A stretch of DNA of 64,000 bases from contig OU744723.1 of NCBI GenBank assembly GCA_916613615.1, positions 60,892,239-60,956,238 on the forward strand. Direction: 5' to 3'. The notes beneath the pieces were generated by a model. It searched no databases and was not told the DNA's origin. It saw only the letters and a program-made list of their open reading frames with translations. Below, piece after piece: positions 1 to 12,028 of this stretch. The stretch is from Steromphala cineraria (Eukaryota > Mollusca > Gastropoda > Trochida > Trochidae). Each line of letters starts with the position of its first letter. Positions within the stretch are counted from its first letter, which is position 1. Both the position numbers and the translations under genes were made by a program.

Positions 1-149
1 TGGACTCCACTGTCCTGTCATTTGGACAACAAGGCCAGTTCATAATCTAGGAATTGACCATTATACTCCATAAAGTGTTATTCAATTACCACTCATAGCC
101 CCTTAACAATCTCGGAATGGACTGTACTGCCGAACCGAATTCTTAGATT

Positions 150-660
150 GTGATCATTCCCAGATTCTGCAAGTTGTTTAAAGAATCTAAGAATGAAGAA
201 AATTCAGTCTGCAGATTGTGATCTCTCAATCTGCAGACTCTAAGTCTGCATTCCTAGATTGCACGATTCATATTCCTAAATTGTTTGAACAGTCTGCAGA
301 TTGTGATCTCTAAGTCTGCTTTCCTAGATTGTTCGAACAATCTGCAGATTGTTATCTCTTAATCTGTAGACTCTAAGTCTGCATTCCTAGATTGCACGAT
401 TCATATTCCTAAATTGTTTGAACAGTCTGCAGATTGTGATCTCTAAGTCTGCTTTCCTAGATGGCCCGAACAGTCTGCAGATTGTGATCTCTAAGTCTGC
501 AGACTCCAAGTCTGCATTCCTAGATTGTTCGAACAGTCTGCAGAATGTGATCTTTAAATCTGCAGACTCTAAGTCTGCATTCCTAGATTGCACAGTTCAT
601 ATTCCTTGATTGTTCCAACAGACTGCAGATTGTGATCATTCCTAGATTGCACGGCTCATA
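150..660. repeat. Minisatellite with higher-order structure
   Basis: Short units built on CTGCAGATTGTGATCTCTAA and TTCCTAGATTG recur across the stretch. A longer unit starting CATTCCTAGATTGCACGATTC recurs at about 250, 390 and 580, so the array has a second, longer period. Two small open frames (387-593 minus, 418-609 plus) are by-products of the repeat. The array lies upstream of the ankyrin exon at 843, probably in its intron. Confidence 0.85.
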
Positions 661-842
661 CCCTCCTCGAGCAATTGTGATTATCAATTATTTTTTGGGT
701 GATCCTGTTGCCTCTAGTAAGTATTCCTGATATTCCTGATATTCATAGCAAAATACTGATTATGACGAATGACAGTCTTTTAAATTCAAGATAACTTTAT
801 TTTGTTGTTATCGTGTTAGAACATGTTATTTTTATGATTTAG

Positions 843-1648
843 GCCACAGCTGTTCTCCATCAGGTTCAAGTAGGATACTGGAAGCATGTAAACAGAAGAA
901 TCTACAGGAGGTGGAGAGACTGGTAGATCAAGGTCTCTTGAATGTCAACTGTAGATTTCAAATGGGCATTACACCCGTCATGCTCGTAGCATATCATAAT
1001 TTTACTAGAGCATTTGACTATTTTGTGCAACAAAACTGCGATCTGACAGCTAGAAATTCTGATTTGAACAGCGTATTACATTATGCAAGTTCTTCTAGTG
1101 AAGAGATTGTAAGGAAATTAATAGATGACCACTGTGATGATATAGATTGTCGAAATTCGATTGGAAAAACTCCTCTTCATCATGCTGCACAGACAAAACA
1201 TGTTCGAATTGTAAAATTGTTGATTGACAGGGGAGCTGATATAAAAGTGATTGATAAACAGAACAGTACTATCCTCCATGTTGCCAGTTATAAAGGGAAT
1301 GTAAACATGGTGAAGTACATCCTGTCACTGGACGTTATAGATATCGAGGGTAAGGGGAATTTAGGCAGAACTCCCCTTGCTCTTGCTGCTTTAAAGGGTC
1401 ATATACCAGTTGTTAAAGAACTGCTCCTCCACAAGGCTGATGTAAAAACATTGGATGACAATGACTCCAACGTTCTCCATCTGGCGGCTAGCTTTGGTCA
1501 CTTAGATATGGTCAAGTTTCTGGTCTCCCTGGAGGAACTTTCAGGGTTTGAGAAGAGGGAAACGAAGCTTGGATACACACCTGTTCAACTTGCTGATTTT
1601 GCTCGACACAGCAAAATTGCATCATTCCTCAAATCGAGAAGAAACTGA
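843..1648 (+). CDS. Ankyrin-repeat protein, last exon (partial)
   Basis: Terminal exon of an ankyrin-repeat protein, a protein-binding scaffold of unknown partner. The exon follows a plausible acceptor (ATGATTTAG, ending 842) and reads 267 residues to TGA at 1646-1648. The first visible residues (HSCSPSGSSRILEACKQKN) are not an N-terminus and no ATG starts the frame, so upstream exons lie in or beyond the minisatellite. About eight helix-turn-helix repeats are visible, with TPLHHAA, TILHVAS, TPLALAALKGH and NVLHLAASFGH as the clearest cores, and the last (TPVQLADFARH) capping the domain. No effector domain (death, SOCS, kinase) follows within the exon. Partial N-terminal end; function beyond scaffolding cannot be read. 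Confidence 0.85.
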
Positions 1649-3136
1649 AGACAGAGACATACATGTATAAGATAATGCCGAGCTGAGCATTGCATTTTTA
1701 TCTTTTATCGTGTATCTTGAATAACGAATCAAATACATCTTTTCAGATAGAGGTGAAAAAGTATTTGTGTCTATAAAAGTGAACATTTTCATTCCTTTGT
1801 TCAAATTGTTACGAACATGACTTAACCAAATGCCATAACCAAAATATGACTATTTGGCTTTTAGGGTATAGTCTACCCATTTATAAAAGTTTCAAGAATT
1901 TTCTCATTTTGTGTGTGTAGGTACTTTTTGATGTACTGAATTCGAAAATGAAATAATATTTGGGTTCACCGAACGATTAAAAGATTAAAATGCAAATCAA
2001 AATTTGGGCCTGCTTGAAAAATCTAAAAAATAAATATATTTGTTTATAAGTCATAACTTTTTAATTTACGATTGATTTTTAAGGATTTTTGCAATTTAAG
2101 AACAAACTTATGTAAACTTGATATCATATAATAAAACTGTTAAATAATAGTCAATTAAAGAATATAAGGAGAAATTTAATTTCAATAATCTGATTTAAAA
2201 TTCATCTTTTTTTCACCGGCCTAATGCTTAAAATATATCATTTATCAAAAAAGAAGTTGTTATCATCTTGTATTACCACACCAACTTCTAAATGCCTTTA
2301 AAGAATTTTATTGATTTTATGAAAACTTCGGACATGAAAGCTTGCAATATATCATTTTTATGATAAAATATCGGGGGGTACCCAATTAATTATTCCTCTA
2401 TCACGTTTTGAAAATTGATAACGGCGTCCACATTGACCAGAAGTTGGCCTACTGCTAGACTGTGTCGTGCATCAGGGTTCGGGGAAATGTTTAGTATCAC
2501 CATGATCATGTGTGCTGTAACTGTTCAAAGTCTTATTCTCTATCATTTAAAAACATGTAAAACATGATAGTCAATGCTAAAACATGATGCAGTTAGAGAG
2601 TTGGATCGAATAAAACTGCCTTCGAGTAACTTGATGCGATTGCTTCAGGGTGCTGTCGAGTATTTTGGTTGCTTCGTTGGTGACCGATTGAAGTAGAGTA
2701 AAATCCCTAATAGTATTTTCAAAACAGATGGTGATCTGTTTTTTAAATGAATCAACCTAATTTTTATAGTGACTTAGGTTTGTTTTACTATATTGTGGAT
2801 ATTTGACATGTATACCACAAAGGATTGCTTATGGAAACAGCTGATCTAGCTAGTAATGAATTCAGGTGGTCACCCATGGATGATGAAAAAACTTTTAAGA
2901 CTCTATGAAATTATCATAAATACATGTATTGTAACAAAAGTAACAGTTAATGACACAAACCAAAATGTTTTAGGAATTTGTAAAATTGTGTAAGTAAAAA
3001 GCAGAAAAAGATTGCACAAATAAATAAAATGAGTCTTCAATTTGAAATTGACAAACAAACGAAATTACCTCCAAGCACTACTTAAGTAATTATGCTGATA
3101 ATAGATTAATCACCATAAGGTTAATGCAATTAAGAT
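1649..3136. other. AT-rich spacer, no gene seen
   Basis: Noncoding, probably including the ankyrin gene's 3' UTR. Homopolymer-rich and with no convincing open frame, RNA gene or repeat boundary. Confidence 0.5.
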
Positions 3137-3140
3137 TTAA

Positions 3141-3389
3141 AGGGACAGTTCTATTGAGGTACTTTTTGTAAGAACAAGATTAATGGTGATGCATTCTATT
3201 CTTTGTCAATTTATGTAATTAAAAACTACTAAAACATTACCCTCAATAACTTATTTGAAAATAATGTATTAATCATACATAAGTATAAAGAGAGAAGTTC
3301 TCTTGAATTCAGCACATAAAAAGTACCTAAGAAAATTCTTGAAACTAAATTAAACTCAAGAGTACTTCTAAACCGATAGGACTGTCCCT
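3141..3389. mobile_element. TTAA-flanked MITE, family 1
   Basis: A 249-bp element whose ends are inverted repeats: AGGGACAGTTCTATTG at the left, and AGGGACAGTCCTATCGG when the right end is read on the other strand. Perfect TTAA target duplications lie at 3137-3140 and 3390-3393. There is no coding capacity. The TTAA duplication resembles piggyBac-type insertion, but the AGGGACA terminus is not the usual CCC start, so the superfamily is left open. Confidence 0.8.
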
Positions 3390-3500
3390 TTAAATATGTT
3401 ATTTTTATTTACATTTACCCACCTAATTCTCGAAATTGTGTGTCATAGATAATTCACCTGAGTTGACAAATATTATTTGCAGTTTTCTACCATTTCACGG

Positions 3501-3795
3501 GTGAGGTGAGGTGATCTGGGGTTTAACGCCGCTTTCAAGATTATTTCACTTATATCGCGGCTGCTAGTATAATTGCAGGGAGAAAGCCCGCAACACCATT
3601 GTGGTTATGCATTGCGGTGAAACCTGCGAGCATCGGCTGGAAATAGCAGCCATGGGTGGTACTGCGCTAAAATTCAGTGAAGCATTGTATCTAAACATGA
3701 CTGCGTGTAGAACAGTTCTCTACTGCAGACAAAGTTGCCGAGCCCCTGGGGGGATTCGAACCACGGACCACTGCGCTATGCCGCCCTCTCTACCC
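3501..3795 (-). mobile_element. tRNA-derived SINE, copy 1
   Basis: Read on the minus strand, the head carries an A-box-like TAGCGCAGTGG (3768-3778) and an exact B box GGTTCGAATCC (3752-3762), the internal RNA polymerase III promoter. The boxes are much closer together than in a true tRNA gene, so the anticodon region is collapsed. A shared body follows, including CCGCAATGCATAACCACAAT and GCGGGCTTTCTCCCTGCAA, ending GGCGTTAAACCCCAGATCA. Copies of the body occur at 44564-44652 and 61747-61960. The small frame 3601-3855 is a shadow of the repeat. Confidence 0.8.
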
Positions 3796-4100
3796 TTTCA
3801 CCAATTCATCTCAATACATGAGCATCGAAGAAAACATTTTCTGCCTCAGAAATAACAATATACAGAATTAATGCAGGTATTTAAGTAGGATTTTCACATT
3901 TAAGTAGGATTGTTTTGAATAGCGATCGTTGGACATCCTCAAACATTACAACAATAAGAAATAAATCTTACATAATAATCAATATACATATTAAATCTAC
4001 CACAATCTGCTTGAAACTTGATTACAAACACCAAACACATATATTAAGAAAAATAAGTATGACATATTTCAACCGATTTTCTCTCCTGGAACCCGTAGAC
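3796..4100. other. Spacer, nothing recognised
   Basis: AT-rich stretch between the SINE and the LINE fragment; no gene, RNA or clear repeat seen. Confidence 0.4.
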
Positions 4101-4139
4101 TTTAGATACATACAATAAATTGGTTTAACTTTACTATCA

Positions 4140-4770
4140 AACAACTAGCATTGAACTTTAGCTTTACAGGAATGCAAGAATATTTCATAAACATAGATTT
4201 CAAATAAAAAAAGATCTTTACTAGCTTTACCGACAAGCATATGAGTACACTTAGTCCAAGACAATCTCGTGGAAAACAGAACACAAAGATAAATATGATA
4301 TATTGAAGTTTGCACCAGCATGCCATTATCATACAAATTTTCATATGAACGAAGAATACCACCATTACGAAAAACTAGAACCTGACTTCTATACATATTT
4401 ACCTATCTATCCCCGAAAAACTGCAATATTTATGTAATACATCTATCTTTCTCACCACACCTATTACAGTTTCATCAAACTGATTACGATTGTCCTCTTA
4501 TACATAAGTTTGTAACAAATCTTGAAAGAAAAGCAAAAGGAAAAACAAATGGACACAACCTCGTCGGACACCAGTCACTGATTAAAAATAGGCTCCAACT
4601 TTCGAATTAAAAAGCCAAATCAACGCCAAATTGTTGGAATACATATTCCTTTTAACAGAAAATAATCTACCCCTTACACCTTGTTTGAAAACCAAGAATA
4701 CCTAATACCACATGTATGTCCGATTGACTGAATCAAATGCTTTCCGAAGGTCAACTAATAATCAATTAAA
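4140..4770 (-). mobile_element. Decayed non-LTR retrotransposon (RT domain fragments)
   Basis: On the minus strand the 4700-4765 stretch encodes VDLRKAFDSVNR, motif A of a LINE reverse transcriptase with its first catalytic Asp. Further on (4145-4396) come FRNGGILRSYENLYDNG and HIYLCVLFSTRLSWT, the conserved region just after the YADD motif. The part between, including motifs B and C, is degraded or deleted. The same sequence occurs on the plus strand at 61965-62402, and the overlapping frames 4102-4365 and 62243-62446 are matching shadows in both copies. Not functional. Confidence 0.7.
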
Positions 4771-5587
4771 AAAACAACCTGTTCTTGAAAAAAAATTCTG
4801 AATAGAAGACTGTAATGTAAAATCGATCGATATTTCAAAAAATCATTCTGCGCTTGCAAATGGGTGTCGTTTACATTAAAAATAGCGAATAGCATCTATG
4901 CACCCTTATGTTAGATTTCGCACACAGAAACTTGGATGACACCCACTGGAAGTATGTGAACAGAGATCTTTCTATAGTAAAAACCCACATCGTCGGCCAT
5001 TTTGTTTCGCTCCATGGAGGCAGCCATAGAACAATCCATGCCTGGGGCGAGAGAAGAGAAGCGAGATCGAAGGCCCGGGAACCAGGATGGTGCATGACTT
5101 ATCATGAATAAATCTCTTTACTGACGTTTTCTTTAACCATTCACCGTTCCGTCTATCTTTTTGAAACTGCTGTCAGAAAATCACGTTTTCGTATCAATGT
5201 TGAGCTTCTTTGTGCCACACTGAACTCAATACCTTATCATGGTGTGATGGTTTGTGTGTTTCGGCGACTCTGAGGGCTATACAGCTGGAGCTCCAAGAGC
5301 TGAACGACAATCGCCTGCACAGAGAATGCGTTATCTCCCAATTCTATCTCTCTTATTGCAAGGTCCCTACTTAGCGTCACTGTACAACATGGCCTCTGCC
5401 CTATTGTCAAAGGGAAGGGGTATTAAATAAATACTTTTAAATATATATTAATGTCAATTTCCTTTGTGTAAGGAAAACATTACAAAAGTTGTAAATATTT
5501 TCGAACTTTCTTATCTCGCTCGTGGATCAAAGAACATTTTCGTTGAAATATATATACAACATTTAATTTCTACGCCCGTGATGAAGA
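4771..5587. other. Spacer with unrecognised short frames
   Basis: Open frames overlap at 4871-5111 on both strands but match no family I know and show no splice context. GC content rises around 4990-5080 and 5250-5400, unlike the flanks, which could mark an unrecognised repeat. No feature is assigned. Confidence 0.4.
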
Positions 5588-5720
5588 GTTGTGGTTTAAG
5601 AAATAGTTATATGACCAGAATTGGTCGTCTAGTCCAAGACATGGTTGATTATATTTGACGAGCCAACCATGTCGTGGACTAGACGACCAATACGAGTAGT
5701 ATAACTTACGTATACCACGA
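5588..5720. repeat. Palindromic foldback element
   Basis: The arms TTGGTCGTCTAGTCCAAGAC (from 5621) and GTCGTGGACTAGACGACCAA (to 5690) pair almost perfectly and continue outward with weaker pairing to 5588 and 5720. The loop is about 15 bases. No coding. Typical of hairpin MITEs. Confidence 0.75.
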
Positions 5721-7178
5721 CCAACACAACGATATATATGAACAAAAGATATCTTTAAAAATACAATATGTAAATTGTAAACATGCGTTGAACAAAGTTC
5801 TCTATACCAAACAATATTCCTCATAACTCTTTTAGAAGGTACCAAATATTCTCTAAAATATGCTCTTGTTATCTGATTCTTCTATTAAAAATATCGATTG
5901 AGCAACATTTGAGTAGGAGACTACGGTAAGAACAATAGCAGGTGGGTCATGCTTTGCACTTGCACTCCATGATGAAAACGACATGGGCTTTCGGGGAAAG
6001 CGAGGGCATAGGAAGCATTTCTCTACAAACATATATATAATAATATATAAATATATAAATTAATACACACAACATATGATTGCAATTTTTCAAACAATCA
6101 TAAAACTTTTGTTAAGTGGGATTTTGAAGCGGCGGCCGGAGGGAATAAGTTCAAACTGGTTATTAATTTGACGTATTGGTCTGAATAGTTCGTGCTTTCT
6201 TTTCGATTCGGGAATCGTAAATTTTAGCCAAAGTTTGGAGGGACATGCCTCAAATTTTACTGGAGACATTGACAATGGAGTTAATTTTGTTTTTAAGTGA
6301 CAGGAAAAGACTACCATACCATGCATGTAAACAGAAGGTGATAACGCTTTGAATAAAAAACTGAACATGACTTCAACATTAAAGGGCGTAGTTTGCGAAG
6401 AAAATATAACCTTTGCTGTCCTTTTGTGTACAATGCTTGCGTATTCGCTTTCCAAGGGAATTTATTGTTATAGCATAGTTCCAAGATATTTGTTCTTGCC
6501 TTTCCATCAATGAAAACATAAGATGTATCGTATCACCCTTGTGAAATCTATGTGAACGAATAAAATAAAACCCTCACTGTTATGTAAATGAGTACTTTAT
6601 TGACTCTTTATTGGATACATATTGCACATGGTATTGTAGAAGGAAGGTGTCAATGTCTCTTTCCGCCGTCCAATTGTTCCCATTGGAAGAGGGTGACAAC
6701 TTTTCTTCCTCCATCCCTTGGAAAAGACACTGCATGTGTCCTCGGGGACTGGTGTCTCTGCACAAACGTTTGAGATCAAAACATTCCGGGGCGACGACGG
6801 GATTCAGTCCATTCACGTAACAAAAGGAACAAAATAATGTTCTTTCAAAATATGTGATGTTTTCCGTCCAGAAAATTATTCTTGCTCTAGTAGGCTAGTA
6901 ATGGGCAGGACCCACAATGTCTTGGGGTGCCCCTCCACAAACAACCTGTTGGTTTCTAGTTGCCATGACTAGTTCTTTGTTAGCGAGTTGACAAGTACGG
7001 TTTATACAGTGACAAGACTCAGTATGAAGTGATAACATTTATCACGTGATGAAACTGACATAGTCGGAGATTTCTGCTCATTTTCATAAACAGCAATTTA
7101 ATACCTGATATGAATTTTAACATGATCTAGCCCAGATTTCACAATCCTAAGGCTTATTATGGTTTCTTACTATTTTAT
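5721..7178. other. Spacer, no supported gene
   Basis: A 121-codon minus-strand frame (6090-6455) is the longest here. It has no recognisable motif, signal peptide or splice context and is not called. The stretch around 6600-6830 is less AT-rich and open on both strands, probably an unrecognised repeat. Confidence 0.4.
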
Positions 7179-7324
7179 ACAATTATAAACTGGTGATGAG
7201 GTTAATACCTGTTTTATAGACCAGAAGAAAACAGTATTGACCGAGGACGAAGTCCGAGGTCAATATTGTTTTCTTTGGGTCTATAAAAACAGATATTGCC
7301 CGATCTCACCAGTCCATAATTGTT
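7179..7324. repeat. Hairpin MITE
   Basis: A long imperfect stem: ACAATTATAAACTGGTGATG at the left pairs with CACCAGTCCATAATTGT at the right. An inner stem (TTTTATAGACCAGAAGAAAA with TTTTCTTTGGGTCTATAAAA) closes on GAGGACGAAGTCCGAG, itself a small palindrome. No coding. Confidence 0.8.
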
Positions 7325-8156
7325 TTGTTATGTCTTGGTCAAAATAAAGCAATAGATAATGAAAAACTACAGCAATGAGTGGCATTTGGGCTCGATATTT
7401 TGCAAGGACGGGTCAATGACGTCATGATATCAATAGCATGACATCAAAACAACGGTGTTACGTCATTTGCTCTATTTCTAGTAAGTCAAGTCAATATCAC
7501 TTTTGGTCAAGTCAATATCACATTTTATTGACTCTCATGTGACCAGTTCTCAACCCATCGGATTACCAGAAAAATACGCTCACATAATAATCAATATTAT
7601 ACACTGGACTTGTGTCAACTGCTCTATAAATCAAACAGTCCAAATGCAGTTATGTCAGACATGTTACTAAATGTGTTGCTTTAACAAGCTGTGAAAGATG
7701 TAGTGCTGGATTTAACTGGGACATAATCTAAATCCCCTACCAGCTATATAGAAACCAAGGTGCCCCCAATTTGCCTTTTTAATGTATTCTTGGTTCTTGA
7801 TCTGGACTCAGACGTCCTGCTGTTAACAACTTCCTTTGTGTGTGTCCTTCCGTGACCAACACTATTGAATGAGGTCTGACAGCAATGTCCAGCTAAAAGG
7901 GCAGTATTGGTTTTAGATCCTAACCCAAATGGATTAATTCGAACCTCTCTTGTAGATGGACACGAACTTACTTCCGTTGAGGGATGATACCTTTAAGCAA
8001 ACCATATCTTGATGTAATCATTTGGTGTAATACATTGTAACTGAACCTGTAATTAAATAACACTAATAAAGTCGATGAAAACTATTTCCTTAATAACCTT
8101 TAATGAATTTATAAAAATAACATTGAATATAAGTAGTTTTGATCTTGTCAAGACTG
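7325..8156. other. Spacer upstream of the first C1q gene
   Basis: Contains one CRE-like TGACGTCA at about 7417-7424 and partly repeated GTCAAGTCAATATCAC units at about 7485-7520. No gene seen. Confidence 0.45.
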
Positions 8157-8238
8157 AAACCTCTTGTGGACAGCTGTTCGAACTCTGTGACCTATAATCA
8201 GTTTAAGTTAGATAAGAGTTACTCTTGTGGCTAACAAT
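8157..8238 (+). promoter_or_regulatory. Proximal promoter / 5' UTR of C1q gene A
   Basis: CTTGTGGACAGCTGTTCGAA followed by TCTGTGACCTATAATCAG lies 30-75 bases before the ATG. Nearly the same order of words precedes gene B (12029-12075) and a decayed version precedes gene C (27563-27600). The E-box CAGCTG is the constant part. A TATA-like ACCTATAAT is present. Inferred to be shared promoter sequence retained after gene duplication. Confidence 0.55.
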
Positions 8239-9673
8239 ATGGAACACCAAGCGCTGATCTTCATTGTGTTTATATCACTTGCTAAGTACTCATTTGGCAG
8301 TGATGTTCAGACACCTGATGCCAATCTGAAAGAACATGTGAAGAAAATAGACGAGATGCTAGCTGAAATGCAAGCTCAGTCTCAAGTTCAGGAACAGAAG
8401 AACAGAGCACTTCTATCAAACATTCTTTCCCAGCTGTCTCACACTACAGATGAACTTGGAGATCTGAAGAGAAGACATAATGAAACCATTCTTCAGTTGG
8501 AATTAAAGGATGCAGCATTATCACAACTATTGGAAAGTCAAAATGCAACATTGTTGAAGCTGCAAGAAAAGGATAAAGAGTTATCAACACTATGGGCAAG
8601 TCATTATACAACCATTTCAAAGCTGGAGCAAAAAGAAGCAGAAATATTGACAAATCAAAATGCTACGGTTTCAGAGTTGAAAGGACATGTGAAGAAAATA
8701 GATGAATTGTTAGCTGAAATGCAGTCTCACTCTAAAGCTCAAGAACAGAAGTACTCGGCAGTTTTATCTAGCCTGCTTTCTCAACTCACTAAAACAACGG
8801 ATGAACTAGAAGATCTGGAGTCAAGCCATAACGAAACTATTCATAAGTTGGAGCAAAGGGATACAGAGTTTTCTAAACTATGGGCAAGTCACAATGAAAC
8901 GATTTTACAGCTTGATGAAAAAAATGCAGAGTTATCAAAACTATGGTCGAGTCATAATGCAACAATCCGTAAATTGGCAGACAAAGATGGTGATATATCC
9001 AAATTATGGACGAGTCATAATGCAACATTTTTAGAATTACATGAACTTCATGCAAAAGATCACAATGTTCTTGTTGATTTAAAGGAAACAGTTTCCAACC
9101 TTGAAGACTTTGAAAAACGTTCAAGTCTAAATGGTGAGTAACAAGAGCAAATAATCTCATCTCGAAAATCTTAGAAATTACATACACCGTCTTTGATATA
9201 GAGAGAATTACAATTTGTCTTGTAGAAATACTTTATTTAAAATATATACCGAACACAATTGAATGCATGTGATTTAAATCATTATTTTTTCAGGTAAGAT
9301 TGGTTTTTACGGCACGATACAGAAGGGAACGAATGTCACTGCCAATACAACTATATATTTCGACTGGATTTGGTATAACAATGGAGAAACCTATATCAAA
9401 ACCACTGGGAAGGTTATCATTCCACTGTCTGGAACCTACCAGGTTTGGATTGATGCTACATATCAACGTCCTGGACATGTTGTTATATTCAACATACAAA
9501 GAAACGACAAGATCATTGGCCAAGCCTACGGACATACCTCTGACGCACCTGCTGTGACTGTCTCCATGCTCTATCTACACAAAGGAGAATCGATAACGGT
9601 TACCACAAGTCAAAATGTATACTTTGATAAATCCCTCTGTAATTTTGGCATTGTCTTATTAAACGCTCATTAA
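8239..9673 (+). CDS. Secreted C1q-domain protein with long coiled coil (gene A)
   Basis: Two exons, 8239-9133 and 9294-9673, joined in phase 1 (donor ATG|GTGAGT, acceptor TTTTTTCAG), give 424 residues. The start is the ATG at 8239. A hydrophobic signal peptide (ALIFIVFISLAKYSFG) is followed by SDVQTPD and a roughly 275-residue coiled coil. The coil holds a second copy of the HVKKIDE-MLAEMQ module and three 21-residue repeats (SKLWASHNETILQLDEKNAEL type). Seven N-x-T sequons are visible. Exon 2 is one C1q jelly-roll domain from GKIGFYG to the end (GTYQVWID, GESITV, CNFGIVLLNAH). By family knowledge such proteins are secreted, assemble as trimers and bind microbial surfaces; the ligand here is unknown. 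It lies in tandem with gene B. Confidence 0.9.
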
Positions 9674-10308
9674 GTATTTTCTTGTTTCTGTATTGTTTAA
9701 GCATTAACATTGCAGCACGTATTATTATCAGATCATCTACTGAATCTATCTAGTAATAACACTGTCAAAATATTCATTTTGCAATAATGTCACACTCTTA
9801 AGTCTACACATTTTCCCGATCGTTGATTGGTCTAGGGCACGGTCATGTGATCGACGTTTCATCGATTCATTTCTCATGAACTCAGAAAAAAAGTGTTTAT
9901 ACTTGTGTGAACGTTTTCAAGTCGTGTGAACATTCACCGGAGCTACTTTAATTCTCAGACCAATATCAAATCAAATGATATTTAATAGAACTTAACTTAT
10001 ATTTACCAATGGAACTTTGATCTTATCTTTATTTACCAAGTAATATATTTTGATGTGAAAAAAATTCATTTGATCATTTTCTTTAGATCATTTGCTAATC
10101 ATTTATTGCAAAATAGATCTGATGTTATTATAGTGTGGCCTCCTTTAGCATATATTAGTGCAGCGTGTTCTCTTATACAGAAGTTACAGAACCTAGACCA
10201 TTTTAGATAAATATTTAGTTTCTTTCAAAATTGGGATTATTTATTGTCACATGTCGCAGTGACACTCGTTTAAAGGATAATCAGGATTCATATCACTCCG
10301 CTGGTGCG
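9674..10308. other. Spacer after gene A
   Basis: Includes the 3' UTR of gene A; no canonical AATAAA is close to the stop codon. Otherwise AT-rich, with nothing recognised. Confidence 0.4.
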
Positions 10309-10434
10309 AAATTATAAGAATTGAATGTCAGTTTGCTCGCAACCTCGCTGGGTTCACATGAGTTTGAATGTAGCTTTGATATCGTTCATTTTCCAGTGCA
10401 AGCACAGAAACTGACATTCAATTCTTAATTATCT
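10309..10434. repeat. Inverted repeat with 25-bp arms
   Basis: AAGAATTGAATGTCAGTTT (to 10334) is repeated inverted as AAACTGACATTCAATTCTT (from 10408), with a loop of about 74 bases. Arms are nearly perfect. Possibly a degenerate MITE. Confidence 0.65.
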
Positions 10435-10724
10435 TTACTTTGATTCATGTCATTCAAGATTGTTGAGACTGCTTTACTTGTTGCTACAACATTTTCAACC
10501 AAAACGCGACAATTCCACTTGATTATTATCATTCATATGATCATGATTTGGAGGTTGATTTGAGTGCATATGAAATATAAACATTTTTTTACATTACGAT
10601 CGATAGGGAACTGTATGGCGTATAAACAAGAGGTTAAAGTGTATAGATATGGCAGTTATGATATTTAAGATACCACATGAAAATACACCTGCCATTGGCG
10701 GCCAGCATGACACAAAGGTTTCAT

Positions 10725-11295
10725 GGTAGATAGTTTATTTCTGTCAAAGAGGCCACAGGCCCATAGGACATAACTTCATAACATTTGCAAAATACATATG
10801 TTTTTTGAAAATAACCATGTGAACATTCGTCCCGAAGAATAATTACATACTATGCATATCAACATTTCATACTATGTACAATTGATAGTGATAACCATTT
10901 TACTTCTAATGCAATTCATTTATGAAGCAAAGCATAAAGCTTAAATGCAAAATATACATATTTACCAAGATTCACAATAGTTGATTGACAATTGGAATTC
11001 ATTATGTTTCGAAAGTTTCCCTTGTCGGATTTACAGTATAATTACTTTTGATATATCTTTTACGTAAATCGTTAAAAGCAGTACATACAAATAGGAAATG
11101 AAATTCATTTTCAACATAATCTAATCCATAACGTGAACAATGAGTACATTATCTGCATTCAATATCAACACCATTTCTGCGTCCTATTTCTATCATTAAG
11201 TTATGATTACCACATCTAAAACGAAGTAAGGCATGTCGATGTAATTGCTCTTCAATATTAATAAGATATAATTCCACATTAATAGAGATTTAAAG
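10725..11295 (-). mobile_element. LINE 3' end, decayed
   Basis: Minus-strand translation gives the C-terminal region of a non-LTR polyprotein. RHALLRFRCGNHNLMIEIG is followed by a Cys-rich stretch (CTHC) and then ENEFHFLFVCTAFNDLRKRY, the pattern that ends many bivalve LINEs. A stop and small gaps interrupt it. The 3' UTR continues toward 10,730, ending near CTTTGACAGAAATAAAC on the minus strand. The same domain type occurs at 63421-63860. Confidence 0.7.
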
Positions 11296-12028
11296 ATGTT
11301 GTACGGACGAGTAGGCCATGTCAGGCTGCTCTGTAGCTTATCAGGCTATGACACAAAGGTATGCGTAAGGAAGATACATCTAAATTCCTGTCATTCAGCT
11401 TAGAGATTTATCATATTGAGCGCTTCATTCAGCATATCTTATTAAAACGTTTTATTGCAGCCAATATACCAACTTTATAATCATTTAGCTTTGACATCAT
11501 TCATTTTTCACACAAACAGGCATACAATTCCTAAGAACATCAATACTATTTATTGCTCCAAAGGAGCTACTGTTTCAAATGAAAGTTATCATGAATTCAA
11601 TGGCAATAGTTTCTTCTATTGTTTCCTTTGAATTTTAACATTGGTTAAGTATTTCATCTTCATTTTTGGTTATATGATAAGACAGTGTCAACACAAACTA
11701 AGTAATCCTAAAGATATGACAGGACAGTGCGTTAGGGTTGTTAGAAAAAAATAGGTTAATCGTTATCTATTGGAAACCATTTAATTAAGAATTGTTCTGA
11801 AATTACAGAAAAATATATTTCTACTTTTAGTCGTTTACTGTTTATGTTTGTTATCAGTGCATACATAGTTACATATGTTACAGGTTAGTCAAAATATCAC
11901 GAAAACACCTTTTGCCCCCCCTTCTACCTGTTTCTGTGAAATATCCTGCTTTTCAATCACCAATTCGTTTACATTAATGTTTAGTATAAACTGGTAATGA
12001 TTAAGATTAGTCTTATCATTGTGTTGAC
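11296..12028. other. Spacer upstream of gene B
   Basis: AT-rich; no gene, RNA or repeat boundary seen. The minus-strand frame 11889-12098 overlaps the gene B promoter and is taken as chance. Confidence 0.4.

Noticed and set aside
3745..3795. A functional tRNA gene
   Set aside because: B box present but no anticodon arm, and A and B boxes too close; it is the head of a SINE.
6090..6455. 121-codon minus-strand open frame
   Set aside because: No recognisable motif, signal or splice context; the length is reachable by chance in a window of this size.
8444..8653. Minus-strand frames opposite the C1q coil exons (also 8873-9187, 12370-12651, 27808-28023)
   Set aside because: Shadows of the repetitive coil codons on the other strand.
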